Of a stretch of 64,000 nt of DNA, positions 24,202 to 36,333 are shown piece after piece. Numbering within the stretch: position 1 is the stretch's first letter; each line of letters begins with the position of its first letter. The notes under the pieces are model-generated. The model saw only the letters and a program-made list of their open reading frames with translations. It did no database searches and was not told the DNA's origin. This DNA is from Linnemannia schmuckeri (lineage: Eukaryota > Mortierellomycota > Mortierellomycetes > Mortierellales > Mortierellaceae), in contig JANATG010000006.1 of assembly GCA_029449235.1 (NCBI GenBank), forward strand, positions 1,984,001 to 2,048,000, written 5' to 3'. The position numbers and the translations under genes are program-made.

Positions 24202-24874
24202 GAGAAGCGTTTCTGGTTGTATTCAGGCTCGAGATATACACACATACAACAAAAAAAAAAACAGCAACGTGCAGAAGGATTACAACGGTGTCTGTCGACT
24301 CTTTTCAACGGCCAACCAAACCAATCAACCAACCAACAACAACAATATGCAGGAGCGAGGTGTAACGAATGGAGGACAAAAGGAACAGGAGGAAGGACAG
24401 GAGCAACGCAGGGACAATGGACCTCGTTTTCCCGTTTGCGCCACCACACACTCCCTCTCCGTCCCATCTTTACCGTGCATTCTCTGTTTTCTTTTTTTTC
24501 ACTCCCAAACACAAAATACCATCATCTGCTTCTTACTTTCTTTCGTTTTCTTTCAAATCTTTCTCGGTTTTTTTTTCCATCTTGTCTATGAATACATCTG
24601 CAACTTATTCACAACGAAATAAAATGCTCCATTCAAACAAAACATCAGTCAAACACCCTCTGTATCATTGTTTTTCTTTCTGATTTTTTTTATTGCTAGT
24701 TGTTGTTGCGACTATTGAAGAAAACTTGGTCTTGGAAGGGGTGTCGTGAGTATTTTTTGTATGTGAGGGTAAGGATGTCTGGGAGTGGGACTGCGTTGCA
24801 GGAAGCAAAAAACAAAAAAAAAAAAAAAAAATGGTTATGTGATGATATGCGAGCGTCGAGGTGAAGCTCGCCAT

Positions 24875-24917
<43 letters not shown>

Positions 24918-25365
24918 GTGGAGTATTCAGAAGGGAAAAAAGAAAAGAAAAAAGTAAGCTATTGCATTTTTTTGAAATCGTTTCGTCGTCATTTTGGATT
25001 TTTTTGGGTTCTTCAAAAAAAGAAGAGAAAGGGGAGTGGGAAGAGGGAGTGAGAAGTTGGCATTGGATATTGCGATATGGAATATGAGATATGGGATATT
25101 GGTGCTTCTGGAACTTCTGATCCATCTTGTGTTTTTTGCAATTGCATCGAAAAAAATGCAACAGAAGAAAGAAAAACAAGCAAGGAAAGAGCGACCACAT
25201 TAGCTATGGTACAAATGGAAATGATTACAAAGAAGAGCAAAAGGAGAAACAAACAAAGAACAAAGAGTATGGTAAACAAGAAAGCACGTAAATGTCCTTC
25301 GCTAAAGAAAAGAGACAGACGATTCTCTGCAAGCAAAGGCAAGCAAAATGAGAACGAGAAACTCT
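24202..25365. other. convergent intergenic region with poly(T)
   Basis: 3' flanks of two convergent genes. Holds CAAC/AACC-rich sequence near 24320-24350, T-rich tracts, and the 40-nt T run at 24877-24916. No gene seen. Confidence 0.6.
24877..24916. repeat. 40-nt poly(T) tract
   Basis: Uninterrupted T run in a convergent intergenic region. Confidence 0.9.
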
Positions 25366-27282
25366 TTAGGTTGCGATGGCAGACTCGGCCATAGCCATGA
25401 CGCGCTGCTGTTCTCGAAGTTTCTGTTGTTCACGCTGCTCGCGGTGTTGCTGAAGATGCTGCTGAAGAAGCAATGACGTGCGCCGGCTGACCTTGGGGCT
25501 GGTCAACAGCGAACTGGGTGACGTCGCTGAAGGTGATCCCAGGCGGGTGCTGTCCGATCCCGTCGTGCTGGTGCTGGTTTGACTTCCTTGCCATGAATTG
25601 CGTCCCGTGCTGGGGGTGGTCGAATATGAAGGAGGTGGCTGCAACAATGGCGTCACAAGCGACCGGCAAGAAACCAAACGCGCCTCCAAAGACTTGACGC
25701 GTCCGACCATGTCTTGGACGACTTGGACAGGGTTATGGCCTGGCGCGGGTCCCGTAGCCACTCCGGCTGCTGCTTTGGCCGTTGGCGATCCCGAAGACGC
25801 AAGTCGAGATGCCGACCTTTGAAGGGCACTGTTGTTGGCAAGGCGCGCTCTGAGCGATGGCATGGCCTCATAGTTGCTTCCGATCGCTGGCCTTGGAGAC
25901 TGCCCTTCCACCAGTGAAGAAGTGCTGCCGCTGTAAGAACTCAAGTTATTATTCGATCTATCCAATCCTGCTTTCTGGTTCGCCTTCATAATTTCCAGCT
26001 CGACGTTGGCATCTAGCATGGGTTGAAAGTTGCGGAGTAAATTATGAAGTTAGGAAATACTGTCCTTATTTCTCATTCATATCCTAACAACAGAACACAG
26101 AATAAATCGCAGCTCCCGTGCTAGTGTGGAAATTCACCCGCGTCGCTGCCTTACCTCGCAATTCGTCTTTCAATCTCTGGACCTCCTCCGAGAGACTGGC
26201 CTTGGTGGAAACCTCATTCTCCAGAATCGCCACACGTTCGACCGCAGCATCGTACTTGGTCGTGATTTCCTGCATCGACCACGTGGCAGCTCTACGCTCA
26301 CAACAAGAACAAAATAGCGTAAAAAGGATTGCGGAGTAAATGAGGAAACCAGTGTTAGTTGAATATGGGCATGACCTGCTAGTCCATGAACCATGAGTGC
26401 GTCTGTATCTATGGTCCAAGATGAATGGCGTCGTACAAGACACAAAATCTTCATAATGGCATGTGAAACAGCGATGACCATAGTGTGGCGCAACTTGAAA
26501 GAGTGCCGTGCTCAAGGACAACCTACCGTTCCGTTCTCTCCAAATGATCGTTCTCCTGCTCCAGTTCACGCCTCGTCTTGATAAACTCAGCTGTCTGCTG
26601 CTTGAGTACCTCCAGCTGGCGTGAAAGCTGATTGATGTTGGCATTCGAATCCTTGACTGCCTGATGATATTTTTCCTATTGAACGACGATGTCAACAAAA
26701 CAAAAATAAAATTATGAGTCGTCAGGATCGGGTACATCACCTGTCATACTCCGAATAGGAGATCTTTTTTTTTCTTTGCACAGTACTAATTTCCGACACC
26801 ACCCCCAACCATTTGACGGTGTCCTTGGTCTCCCCCTTTTTCTTCATCCTCCTGCTCCTGTTAGCACAAAAGTTAAAAACAAACAAGAGTGGGAGTAGCT
26901 GACAAAGATCGAGTCATTATCGATGTTTACATCACAGGACCAACCACTATTCAGCCTCAGCACTCTAAAGGTGAATGGTCATGTATATGTTTGGTGGCCC
27001 GCCCGCTCTTATTCCTTGTCGTCATCTAGCATGCAAGGGCTGACGTTTGTTTACCTTCCAATCTTCGACCTCCTGCTTCATGGCCTCGTTCCTGATCCTG
27101 ATCTCGTTGTATCTGCGTTCTGTAGAGTCGATCTCCTTCTCCAGTTCTTCTTCCAGCTCTCGAGACGAGAGCTGAAAGTCCTCGAGCATGGCTCTGGTTT
27201 CGAGCAATTCATCTTCGTTTTTTCTTGCAAGGTTCTTGTAGTACTCGAGCTCATCCGCAACATTTGAGAAGCTATTAATCAT
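25366..27282 (-). CDS. NudE-family dynein regulator (NDE1/NDEL1 homologue)
   Basis: Four exons on the minus strand (27282-27055, 26675-26527, 26291-26155, 26012-25366) give 386 residues in one frame. The first 190 residues are a continuous coiled coil with the NudE signature: ELEYYKNLA, LEDFQLSSRELEEELE, then VEDWK joined by splicing to EKYHQAV, and VQRLKDELR. The rest is Ser/Pro/Gln-rich and ends in a Gln/Arg-rich helix. NudE proteins bind LIS1 and dynein and control nuclear migration along microtubules in hyphae. The start is uncertain: I use the ATG at 27282 (MINSFSN), seven residues before the conserved coil. A good acceptor (AATAG) just inside it could mean a further upstream exon. Confidence 0.87.
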
Positions 27283-30200
27283 TGCAGTAACAATAAGAAT
27301 AAAATCGTCAATGCATTGGAACAATGTATGAAGTAAGGGAGAAAGAAATGTTCATACCGCGTGGCCTGCCTGATGAAAATGCAATATAAGAGAGAAGTGG
27401 CAGGGAAACAAACAAGTAAGTGAGAGTTGCATCAGGGTGCAGATTGCCCGTTGAAAGTATCCTATGCCACGCTAGCAGACGCACGAACGCCGTTTTTATG
27501 AGCAATGGACACGGACTCTTTTCGCCCACATATACACGCACATACAGAAAAAGATACTCTTCTAATCTCTTTTTTCTCTTTTGTCCCTTTGCGCTCTTTT
27601 CACTTTGTGAGGATGTTGGGTCATGAAGGAACTCGGCATTATGCTGTAGCAATCCCTTTCCTCTCAATACGTTGTGTCTTTTCATACACACACTCTTTGC
27701 ACACATGTATTGATCATTATCCGAGAGTCTTCCTTCCATCTTGCCTTATTTCGGCTGAGGAACGAGCAGACGATGAAGAAAAACATAGGACAATAGAAGC
27801 TCGGGAGAGTGCAACGGGTGAATAGTAAACTGGCAGGAGAGGGGTGAAAACGGTGAACCGTTCGCACCAACAACAAAAAGTAAGGAGTATATTGAACAAT
27901 TAAGAAAAGTGAGCTTTTTTCATCGCTCTGTCGAGAGCGGAAAGGTAAGCCAAATGTCTCCACTCAATTCACTTTCCACTTCCCGTTCGTCCGTCGGCGA
28001 AAAAGACAAAATTACCATGCGAGCCAACCCCAAAAGATAGTGCGCAAAAAGCAGAGGCGCCTCTCAGTCAGATTGGCTCAGAAAGTGAGCTAGTGTGGCT
28101 CCTACTGGGTGTACTTCCCAGGGGAAGAGGGGGGGGGGGACGCGAAGAGAGAGAGGGAGAGAAGGAGAGAAGGAGAAGAACAGGAGCCGAGACTACAGGC
28201 AAAAAGCACCTCCAAGCCGGTATGGTGTGCAGGCTGCAGAAAGTTCAAGAGGTTGTTGTGAGGGGAAAGGAGAGCAGAAACTAATGGGAGCCAAAATGTG
28301 GATCGGGTGTATATGTGTGTACTGCCATGACACTCATTCCATTCATTCATTCATTGTGTTATAGAATCATAGCTGTCTTAACAGCGAGTAAGAAGGAGTA
28401 TGGACAGAACAAGCGAAGACGAGGAGTTGAACAGAAAAAAAGTGGCAACTACGTCCTTCTGACGGACATAGACAACAAGAGATACAAAGTCATGAGCTTC
28501 TTTTTTTTTTAGTTGCTGTTATTGCTGTTGTTGGTTGCCGTCGTTTTGTCAGTGTGTTCCTGGTAAACCACATCCCCGTTCACAGCAGAATCTACACATA
28601 CACACATACGCTTGCGCCTACACCACACCACATCCTAATACTATGCACTATTGTTATTGTTGTTGTTATTGCTATGTCGCTTCTTGTTTTTTACTACTAC
28701 GATGGCTACTTTTTTCCCCTCCCCAAGGACCAGCCCCCACGGAGTGGGTGTGTCATGACAAAGCAAAACGGAGTCGTGAGGAGGAGTCGGGGTGGGGCAA
28801 AGAGGACGTGTTTGGGGTAGTGCAAAAAAAGGCTTGCAACAAACTTTTTTTTTGTGTTGTTGCTCATATCGGAGGTTAAAGGGAAACAACAAATAAGGGA
28901 AAGGGATGCATCGAACAGGGTGAACTGGAAGAAGGGTGTGTATGATGAAGGAGAAGGTCAAATGTGTGAGATTGAGATGAAGTAAGGGTAGAAAAGTACC
29001 TTTGGGGTTCTTCGGACATGGTCGAGTATAAGTGTGTGTTTGTGTATGTTTGTGTGTTTTCTTGTCAAGGGCGGGTAAGGGGGAATGAGTGGAGGAAGCT
29101 GTTGGAGATAGAGAGGAAGAGGGAGAGTAGTGACAAGAAAAGGAACAAGGACAGTGAACAGGGACAGCGAACAAAAGAAAAAGGGGCGTAAAGAATAAAA
29201 AGAAGAAAGAAGAGAAAGAATGGACTCGGAAGAATGGAACAAACAGAGAGAAACAAGCGGAGGAAAGGAAGAGGGGATAAAGAAGAAGAAGGGGGAAAAA
29301 AAAGGAAGGAGGGAGGAAGGATGGGGGAAAGGGAGGAGTGAAGAAGAAAAAAAAGAAAAAAAAATGAAATGAAATCGGAAGAAGAGAGATGCTTAGCCAT
29401 GATTTTGTGTTAGCTGCAGGTCAAGTGACTGAAAAGGACAAGATTAAAAAATTGGGGCCATGGTCATGGTCCCATTACGGCGGATGACATGTAGATACGT
29501 AGATATGCTAAAGGGAACGTTCAAATCTATGTATGAGCCATACATAAATAGCAAAAAATTTGTAACATTTTGATCCTTGTTCAACTGGACAAATCATTCA
29601 AACCATGGGGGCCATCGGAGCACACCGACTGTGCTTTGTATTTGGTGGCAAGAAAAAAGAAAGAGAGCAGGGCACAGCAGACAAAAGAGCCTGAGGCGAA
29701 ACCATTGTTACATCTTTGAGCCATTTTATCCATCTGCACGCCTCACAACCATCTTGCCGTTTGCTCCGCATGCATATTTAAATAGACATATTTTGTTTTC
29801 GACAATAAGCACCATACCACAGAGGAGCCTTGAGCAGCGGCTGAATGGGGGATGAAGAAATAGACAGGCAGACAGAGTAAGAGAGGATTATTGGAAAGAA
29901 ACACTAATAAGGATCCACTGGAATAGCCATATGGAAGGAGATCTAACACTGATGGTTCATAGGCATACATACGGGTCAAAAAAGTGATGGGATGTGGGTA
30001 CATGCATTACTGCATCTATCAATGCCATGGTCACGCGCAAGAAATGTTCGAGGTGGGATGGGCATCGTTTAGCTCAAGTGGGCATGACATCTTCGCTCCT
30101 TGTCCTTTCTTCCTCTCACAATCTACGTCTCTCGGCTAAGCTTTCCTCGCCACAAAAATATAAAAAGGGCGCAACTATACAAGATGAATCCACATCCCCG

Positions 30201-31041
30201 TTGAACTATCTGCTCCATTTGTATCGACTTTGTCGAGTCTCCAGGTCAATTTGGATACACTAGAAGATACCTCGCGTAGTCAAAGCTGCTTATTCCAAAA
30301 CGCTGCAAAGATATATATAAAGTTAACCCTTCAACAAAAAATAATGCTCAAGGTCGCGCAAGATCCAGCACCCGAACGCATACTTTGAACTATCGGTTGG
30401 AGTCAGCCAAAAAAATGAATTTCAAAAGTCTGCAAAACCACCACGAGTACTATCATCGAGCATTGTCAACTCATTTGAGCAAACGAACAGCTGAGTCTGA
30501 GTTGACCATTGTTGTGGGAGTCACAATCACACAATGAGAGGGGTAAGGTGAGTCAAAGTACAAAAAAACCCTGAAAACGGTGGACGTGGTCGCCGCTTCT
30601 CGGTATTTGGATTTGTGCCTGAAATGCGTCTGAATTAATGGTGATATTGATCAATGACCACGTTTCTTGAACTGAGACTAGACGCGTTTGATTAATAAAG
30701 TGCAGAAAACAACAAGGACAGCCTAAAGCCTAAAGACAAACCTTATCATCTCTTGTGATAAAGACAGAAGAGGGGAAAGGCGGCCGCAAACACACAAACA
30801 GTGAACTTTTAGATGATCTATGGAAAAGATATAAGCAAAACTGAATGGCAAGAGTAGTAAGCACATCTGGGTACAGCAGGCTGCTTGTTCATAAAATGGA
30901 AAGGGTAGACTAACGGACTGTGTTGTTGTTCACAACTTCGTACATAGAAAAAAAAATGTATTCAGATTCTCACAAATGCAAAAGGTAACCGGGACAGGCT
31001 AGATGTCAAAAGGATTGAATTGTTGGAGGCAAGGCGGGCGA
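27283..31041. other. 3.8 kb region without a supported gene
   Basis: Includes the NudE promoter side. 28120-28180 and 29080-29380 are strongly purine-rich on the plus strand (GGA/GAA runs). 28640-28680 has GTT repeats. The antisense of the purine blocks gives long Ser/Leu/Phe/Pro frames, which I regard as low-complexity artefacts. 29.5-31.0 kb is AT-richer and shows nothing recognisable. Confidence 0.5.
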
Positions 31042-31350
31042 TTATGCGGATTCATTATTTGAGCAGTCGGTCGGTGTATAGGATGTGCCCTGTCTAGAAT
31101 TGGGTGCAGGTACATGTATGAGACTGCCCTGATCGATTTTCAGTTGGGCTTCTTGTTCAGGGTTGAAAGGGAGACATCGATTTGTTCTGGGCTTGGCTCG
31201 AGAAAACTCTAACGGCATACCATCAAGCGTGCGACTAATCAACGAGGTGCCGCAAAAACAGTCAAAGTCAACTGAAGTGCTGCTTGGATGGTAAAAGACT
31301 TTGCAAAGGAAACATTGACTCGGTATACATGAACCCGAGATTCTAAACAT
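31042..31350 (-). CDS. possible small Cys-rich (zinc-ribbon-like) protein
   Basis: A 102-codon minus-strand frame starting at an ATG. It has a cysteine pattern, CIPSQCFLCK followed by DCFCG and then NRC, that could form a zinc knuckle. I do not recognise the family; a distant likeness to the GRF-type CxCG finger is only a suggestion. There is no clear leader, and the region around it (31-32.7 kb) looks like decaying coding sequence, so this may be a fragment. Confidence 0.25.
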   Translation of the reverse strand: MFRISGSCIPSQCFLCKVFYHPSSTSVDFDCFCGTSLISRTLDGMPLEFSRAKPRTNRCLPFNPEQEAQLKIDQGSLIHVPAPNSRQGTSYTPTDCSNNESA

Positions 31351-31659
31351 CACAGGCCAGCTGCTATAGTATTCGAAGATGTGGCGTTCATATCAATTGG
31401 GCAAGATGGAGAGTGTGAGGTTCGAGAAGTAATTTAATGTCACGACGGTGGAAGTTAGAGGAAGGTAGCACAAGCATTTTTTTGTCAACTGAAGGGATTG
31501 CTGTAATTTTTGAAAGATTTACTTTTGTACGAAATATGGCCCTTCTGTTTGCATGGTACCGAGGCCTTCCTTTTATACGGAGCCCGAGTAGCTCTCATTA
31601 TTTAATTTTGGCAACGACGGTTAGAGATCAACCCTTCTTTTGTTATCTTCCTTTCCGGT

Positions 31660-32690
31660 CGTTTGCAGCGCTTGTAAGGGTGCGTGTCTGGATTGTTTGG
31701 ACATTGTCTTATCGAGAGACAGCATCGTTAACAGAGATTCACTTTTGGAGCAATCGGACGCCACCAAAAGACGTCTGGTTCTATCTGCCCTGCCGAAACG
31801 CCCGCGCCTTTACTTCCGCACCGCACACGAGCCCCCGAATTCTCGCTCAATATGCGACACATGATGGTAGTAATTCGTAGCACTAACAATGTTGTCATTG
31901 CTTCCAATTAGGACGTTCTAGTGCCTGTTATTTAGAGGATCGACATCTTCATTCTCTTGGAGATCGTCACCACCACGGATGGTCGAGACCCTCCTTCATT
32001 GCATGGTTTGAGACTTACGTATTAGCGTTTGGTGAAGTTTATTTCCAGGATACGATCGCATTCTTTACTCCCGGTGCCAAGGTCAATGGGATCGACCAGC
32101 TCTACTGCCTTCAGAAATGCTCCTGGTTGGAAGTATCCTTGATTGGAGAGAACTTCTTGAGCATTTTCAAACGGAGTTTGCGAATACTGTCTTTATTACG
32201 CCAGCATGTATGGAAGACTGGGAACGCACGGTCAAGCGTGTTGGAGCCGGTAAAATGATCAGGAACGACTTTATGTGGCGTCACAGTGGATCATGGACGG
32301 AGGAGTATATCTACAATGGTCAAATCACCACTGCCTAGGCCGTTGGCCTTATCAATGGAAATCATTGAATCGTCTGCGGTAAATATTTTTTTCTGTTTCT
32401 ACCTGGTTTGTTTCCATTGTTGTTATTTTGTACATTCATTAATAACATGGATTATCTCACTTTTGATCCGCGCAGAACCTTTCTTACAAGCCCTCGATCG
32501 CCCGGATCCAGCCCGGTTGCCATCATCTTCATTCCAAAATGGTAAAACCAGATTCAAAGAAGATTGAACAAGCTTCTCAAGCCAACACTACCCGGGTTTC
32601 GACTCTATCACCGGGGATGCCACAAATCGATCAGTTTCTGATATCGTATCTGACTTTCCTTCGGAAATAAAATCTGATCTCTTTGAGCAA
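31660..32690 (+). pseudogene. probable gene relic with interrupted frames
   Basis: Several adjoining stretches read like protein but sit in different frames. They are one from about 31640 (CSACKGACLDCLD), one at about 31920-32200 (WFETYVLAFGEVYFQD, FFTPGAKVNGIDQLY), one at 32117-32338 (MEDWERTVKRVGAGK), and a final pair. The final pair is a frame across 32290-32379 that splices cleanly (GTAAAT at 32380, CGCAG at 32475) to one ending with a stop at 32667-32669. I recognise no family. It could be one gene broken by frameshifts or a gene with introns I cannot resolve. Confidence 0.25.
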
Positions 32691-33659
32691 CATCGATAAA
32701 AAATGACACATGCATCGTTTTATTTAGCCTTCACCATTTGGTTTCTTCTTTTTCTTCATATATAAAATGGATATTAATACTCGTACTACAATAAATCATT
32801 TGCTCCTTCTACCTTTCCCTTGTTTATCCCTTGATCCTTGGCAGCTCTATCAAATGATGAGATGTAACAAGACGAGAGGTAGTTGATTGGAAAAGAGGGG
32901 AAAAGAGATGAATGGAACGAAGGAACGAGGGAGCGAAGGAACAGTGCATTTCAGTAAAGTGAGATAGCATAACCTGAAGAATTAAATAGAGCAGTAGATG
33001 ATATTTGTACTGTTGTGAAGCCTTCAGGTGGTCTCTATGTCAGTGGTTGATTGGTAAGGAAGGATCCCGAATGTTGGTGGCGGTGAGAGAGGTTGTGGCG
33101 GTAGAAAGATAGATGGCGTCAGGTTAAGATCTTGTCACAGTGGAACTCAGATAACCCGGCTTCGGGTTCAGACTTGTGCCCTGTCTTCTGCTCTACTCGC
33201 CCAAGACATAAAAATACCCTGTTCACCCTTCCCCCCCCCCCCTGCTTCTTAGTTCTTCAGTCAAGTCCTGGTAAGGGCTCTTTATGGGAAAAAGAATGTT
33301 TTTATTGGTGTTTTTGTTTTGGGAGTTGTTGAAAAATAGAACATCAAAATGCACTGTGTGAGAACAAGGTCATGACAAACGAAAAGAATATGCAGAACAG
33401 AAAGAAACTAGTGTTGACGTAGGGGACATTAGTACTGACAGAGAAAGAAGAAGGCGGCATCCTTGTATATACAGATTGAGCCGCTTCGCCAAAGAAGGAA
33501 AAAAGGCAATGGGGTATAAAAAAAAGAGGAAGGCAGCATCAAATGGAAGCGTTATGTACAAGGTAGGAGGAAAAAGAAAAAAGAGAGAGCATTAAGCAAC
33601 AACCCCCGGACACCAAACAAAAAACTAATAACTCATACACCTCCTGCTCATCCTCAAGT
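32691..33659. other. spacer downstream of the RasGEF gene
   Basis: 3' side of the minus-strand RasGEF gene. Holds GA-rich stretches, a short poly(C) run near 33230-33242, and no gene. Confidence 0.6.
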
Positions 33660-36289
33660 TCAGAAAAAGTTGAACTTGCTCAGGCTTCTTGAGTGATGCA
33701 GCTTTCCAGGCTCAGCACCAACAGACTTTGTATACATCTCCTCGTCGTCCAAAACGTGGGTGTCCGTAATGGCCCGGGAGATGAAGGGATCTGGCTGGAT
33801 CATGTAGGGCTCAGATTGGAAGTTCATTACAGTTGAAATCACCTCCGTCAACAGACAAAACTTTTGCCAATGGATCGATCCGTCCTGTCGGAAATCCCTG
33901 TTGCCCTCACTAATCGACAACAAGTCGCCCAAATGAACGCCACTATCGATGGAGTAAATAGAAGAAAATATGTGTTAGTCGCTTTTTTAGTACCTGTTAA
34001 CAAAGGCGATTTGTTGAGTGAGAGGAGATATTATTGCTTACAGGTAGGGAATGCACGGCAGCTTCTGGGCTTTGAGGGCAGCACGGTACTCAAAGAAACT
34101 GCGTTCAGAGCTCATAAGGTGCTCGAGGTCCTTAAATGTTACCCAGATCTCCTTGCCCTGCAGTAGCTCGCGTGTCTGCATCAAGCGGTGAATAGACGAG
34201 GTGTTCATCGCTCCAATAATTGCCATCGTGGTGTTGAAGTTGCCCATATCGCGCAAGAGCTAATGTACCACATTGTGTAAAGACGAAGGCGGTTAGATAA
34301 CGATAATAAAGTTCGTCTACAACCACACAGATTAAATATATGCTATACGGAGGAAAATATGTTACCTTGGCAATGGAGATAAACTTCTCCATCATCTTGG
34401 CCCTGTTCTTAACCTTGGCCTGCGACAAAATCATAGTACCGACCCAAGACGAGATAAAGTTGAAATGGGCAATGCATGCCTGGAATGCAGCCGATCCCTT
34501 GCCCGTCTTCCACACCTGGCGCAACATGTCTCTTGGCTATTTATCAACCAATACCATAGAATAACCTTGTCAGTAAATATTCACGAAAACCTACTTGTGC
34601 GCCACCATTTCACGACACAAATAGGATAAGAATTGTTACCTTGAGCTTTCGGAAGAGCAGAAACTCGATACAAGTAAGCTGTGCAGCAATAGCGCCGTCA
34701 GGAATCTCCAGAAACGACATATTCATTGTCAGATAATCCACGGGAGGTGGGGGCAATGGGTTCGCCTTTCCTTGAAGTGGGTGAACGCCACCAGCACCAA
34801 CAGGCTCATCCACAGTCTCTTTGAACACCAGAGCCGCGTTCGATCCAGTGCTGACCATTCCTTGATGCAACGGAGGCACGGGTGATGCGTTTCTTTGCTG
34901 CTGCTGTTGATGTTGTTGTTGCTGCTGTTGTTGTTGTTGGACCTTTTGACGATACGCCTGGCTGCTGCTGCGCTTGTTGATGAACGGAATTGGAGTCATA
35001 GGCTGAAGCTGAAGGGGGGTCATGTATCCCTCTGCAAAACTACCAGAAGCTCCATGTCCCAAAAGATTGCTGGGAGTGTGACTCTGACTGGACGACACCG
35101 ACGAAGCCGAGCCTCGACGATTGGCGACAAAGGCTTCCATACCACAGGGAGAGCTGTTGTGATGGGCAAGAGATCCTGTACTTGAGCGACGGTCGCGAGG
35201 CAACTGGGTAAAAGATGGAGCCTGAAGGCGGCTGGGATTGCTTCCGACGTTCGCGCCAGTGTTGGCTCCAATACTAATAGCTCCGACACTGCTAGGCGAG
35301 AAAGGCGTCAAACTCTCCATTGTCAATGAAACCTTCGTATCTGAGGCAGCCTCATCTTCGTCAAAGAGACCCCACTCTCTGTCCTCATCCATGTCCTGCT
35401 CAGAATGGCCTGCTGTAGCTGCGGCGTCGTAGAATCCAGAGTCTGAATCTTCGTCCGAGATCGATCCGTTGAGAGTAGGTCCTGAAAACGACGAGCTCCT
35501 TGAATCGGGGTGGTGGTCAGCTTGGGGCCAGCGCCATGTGTTGAAGTAGTGGATGGAGGATAACGGCAACAGCTTTGAATAGATCTCGCTCAGGCATGGG
35601 AAGAGAGCGACACGCTCCCTAAGGAAGGAGGCGACACGCTGCCTTGTCTGACGGTGGATCAAGTCGTTGGGATGGTGTTTGAGCCAGTAGTACAGACATG
35701 CGCAGATCCTATAGGGTAAAGTCAGTGCACATTTTTGGTTAACCGTCATTGTCATCCCGTTCTCCCCTGATTTTTGACATATCTTTGGGAATGTATGGTT
35801 TTTGTTTGTATTCTGCGGGCTGCATGCCTATGAATGAGCAACAATGCAGAGTGCTTGGACAATGTAGAAAGAAAGGAAGGAGAAGAAGGCGGGTGACACA
35901 TCGCAGTTGACATACCTGAGGCGTGTATTTTTGGCTTCTTCATCGTCGTCATCGACAAACTCGCCCAACTCCTCGAATCTTTCGATGAACATTTCCAAAA
36001 GTTCGCGGGGTCGAAGGAATTTCCGATAAATCATGAGGAAGACCTTGGTACGGGTGATTTGCTCTATAAATAAATAAGACGCAGGACCATGTTGACCATT
36101 TGCGTAATGAAAAGAACAAGGTGTTCAGGGGAGGATCACGCATGCACGGACAAGGACGCACGAGCATAACAGAGAGTGAAGAAAAGGGAAATGAAAAATG
36201 AACGATACAGTTGTATGAATTGCACAAAAAAAAAGGCACAATTCAAGGGGTAAGGAACAAGAGGAGACACGAAGAGAGTTGCCAAGAGT

Positions 36290-36333
<44 letters not shown>

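Noticed and set aside
28641..29400. Ser/Leu/Pro frames on the minus strand
   Set aside because: Low-complexity output of GA/CT-rich DNA; no splicing or domain evidence.
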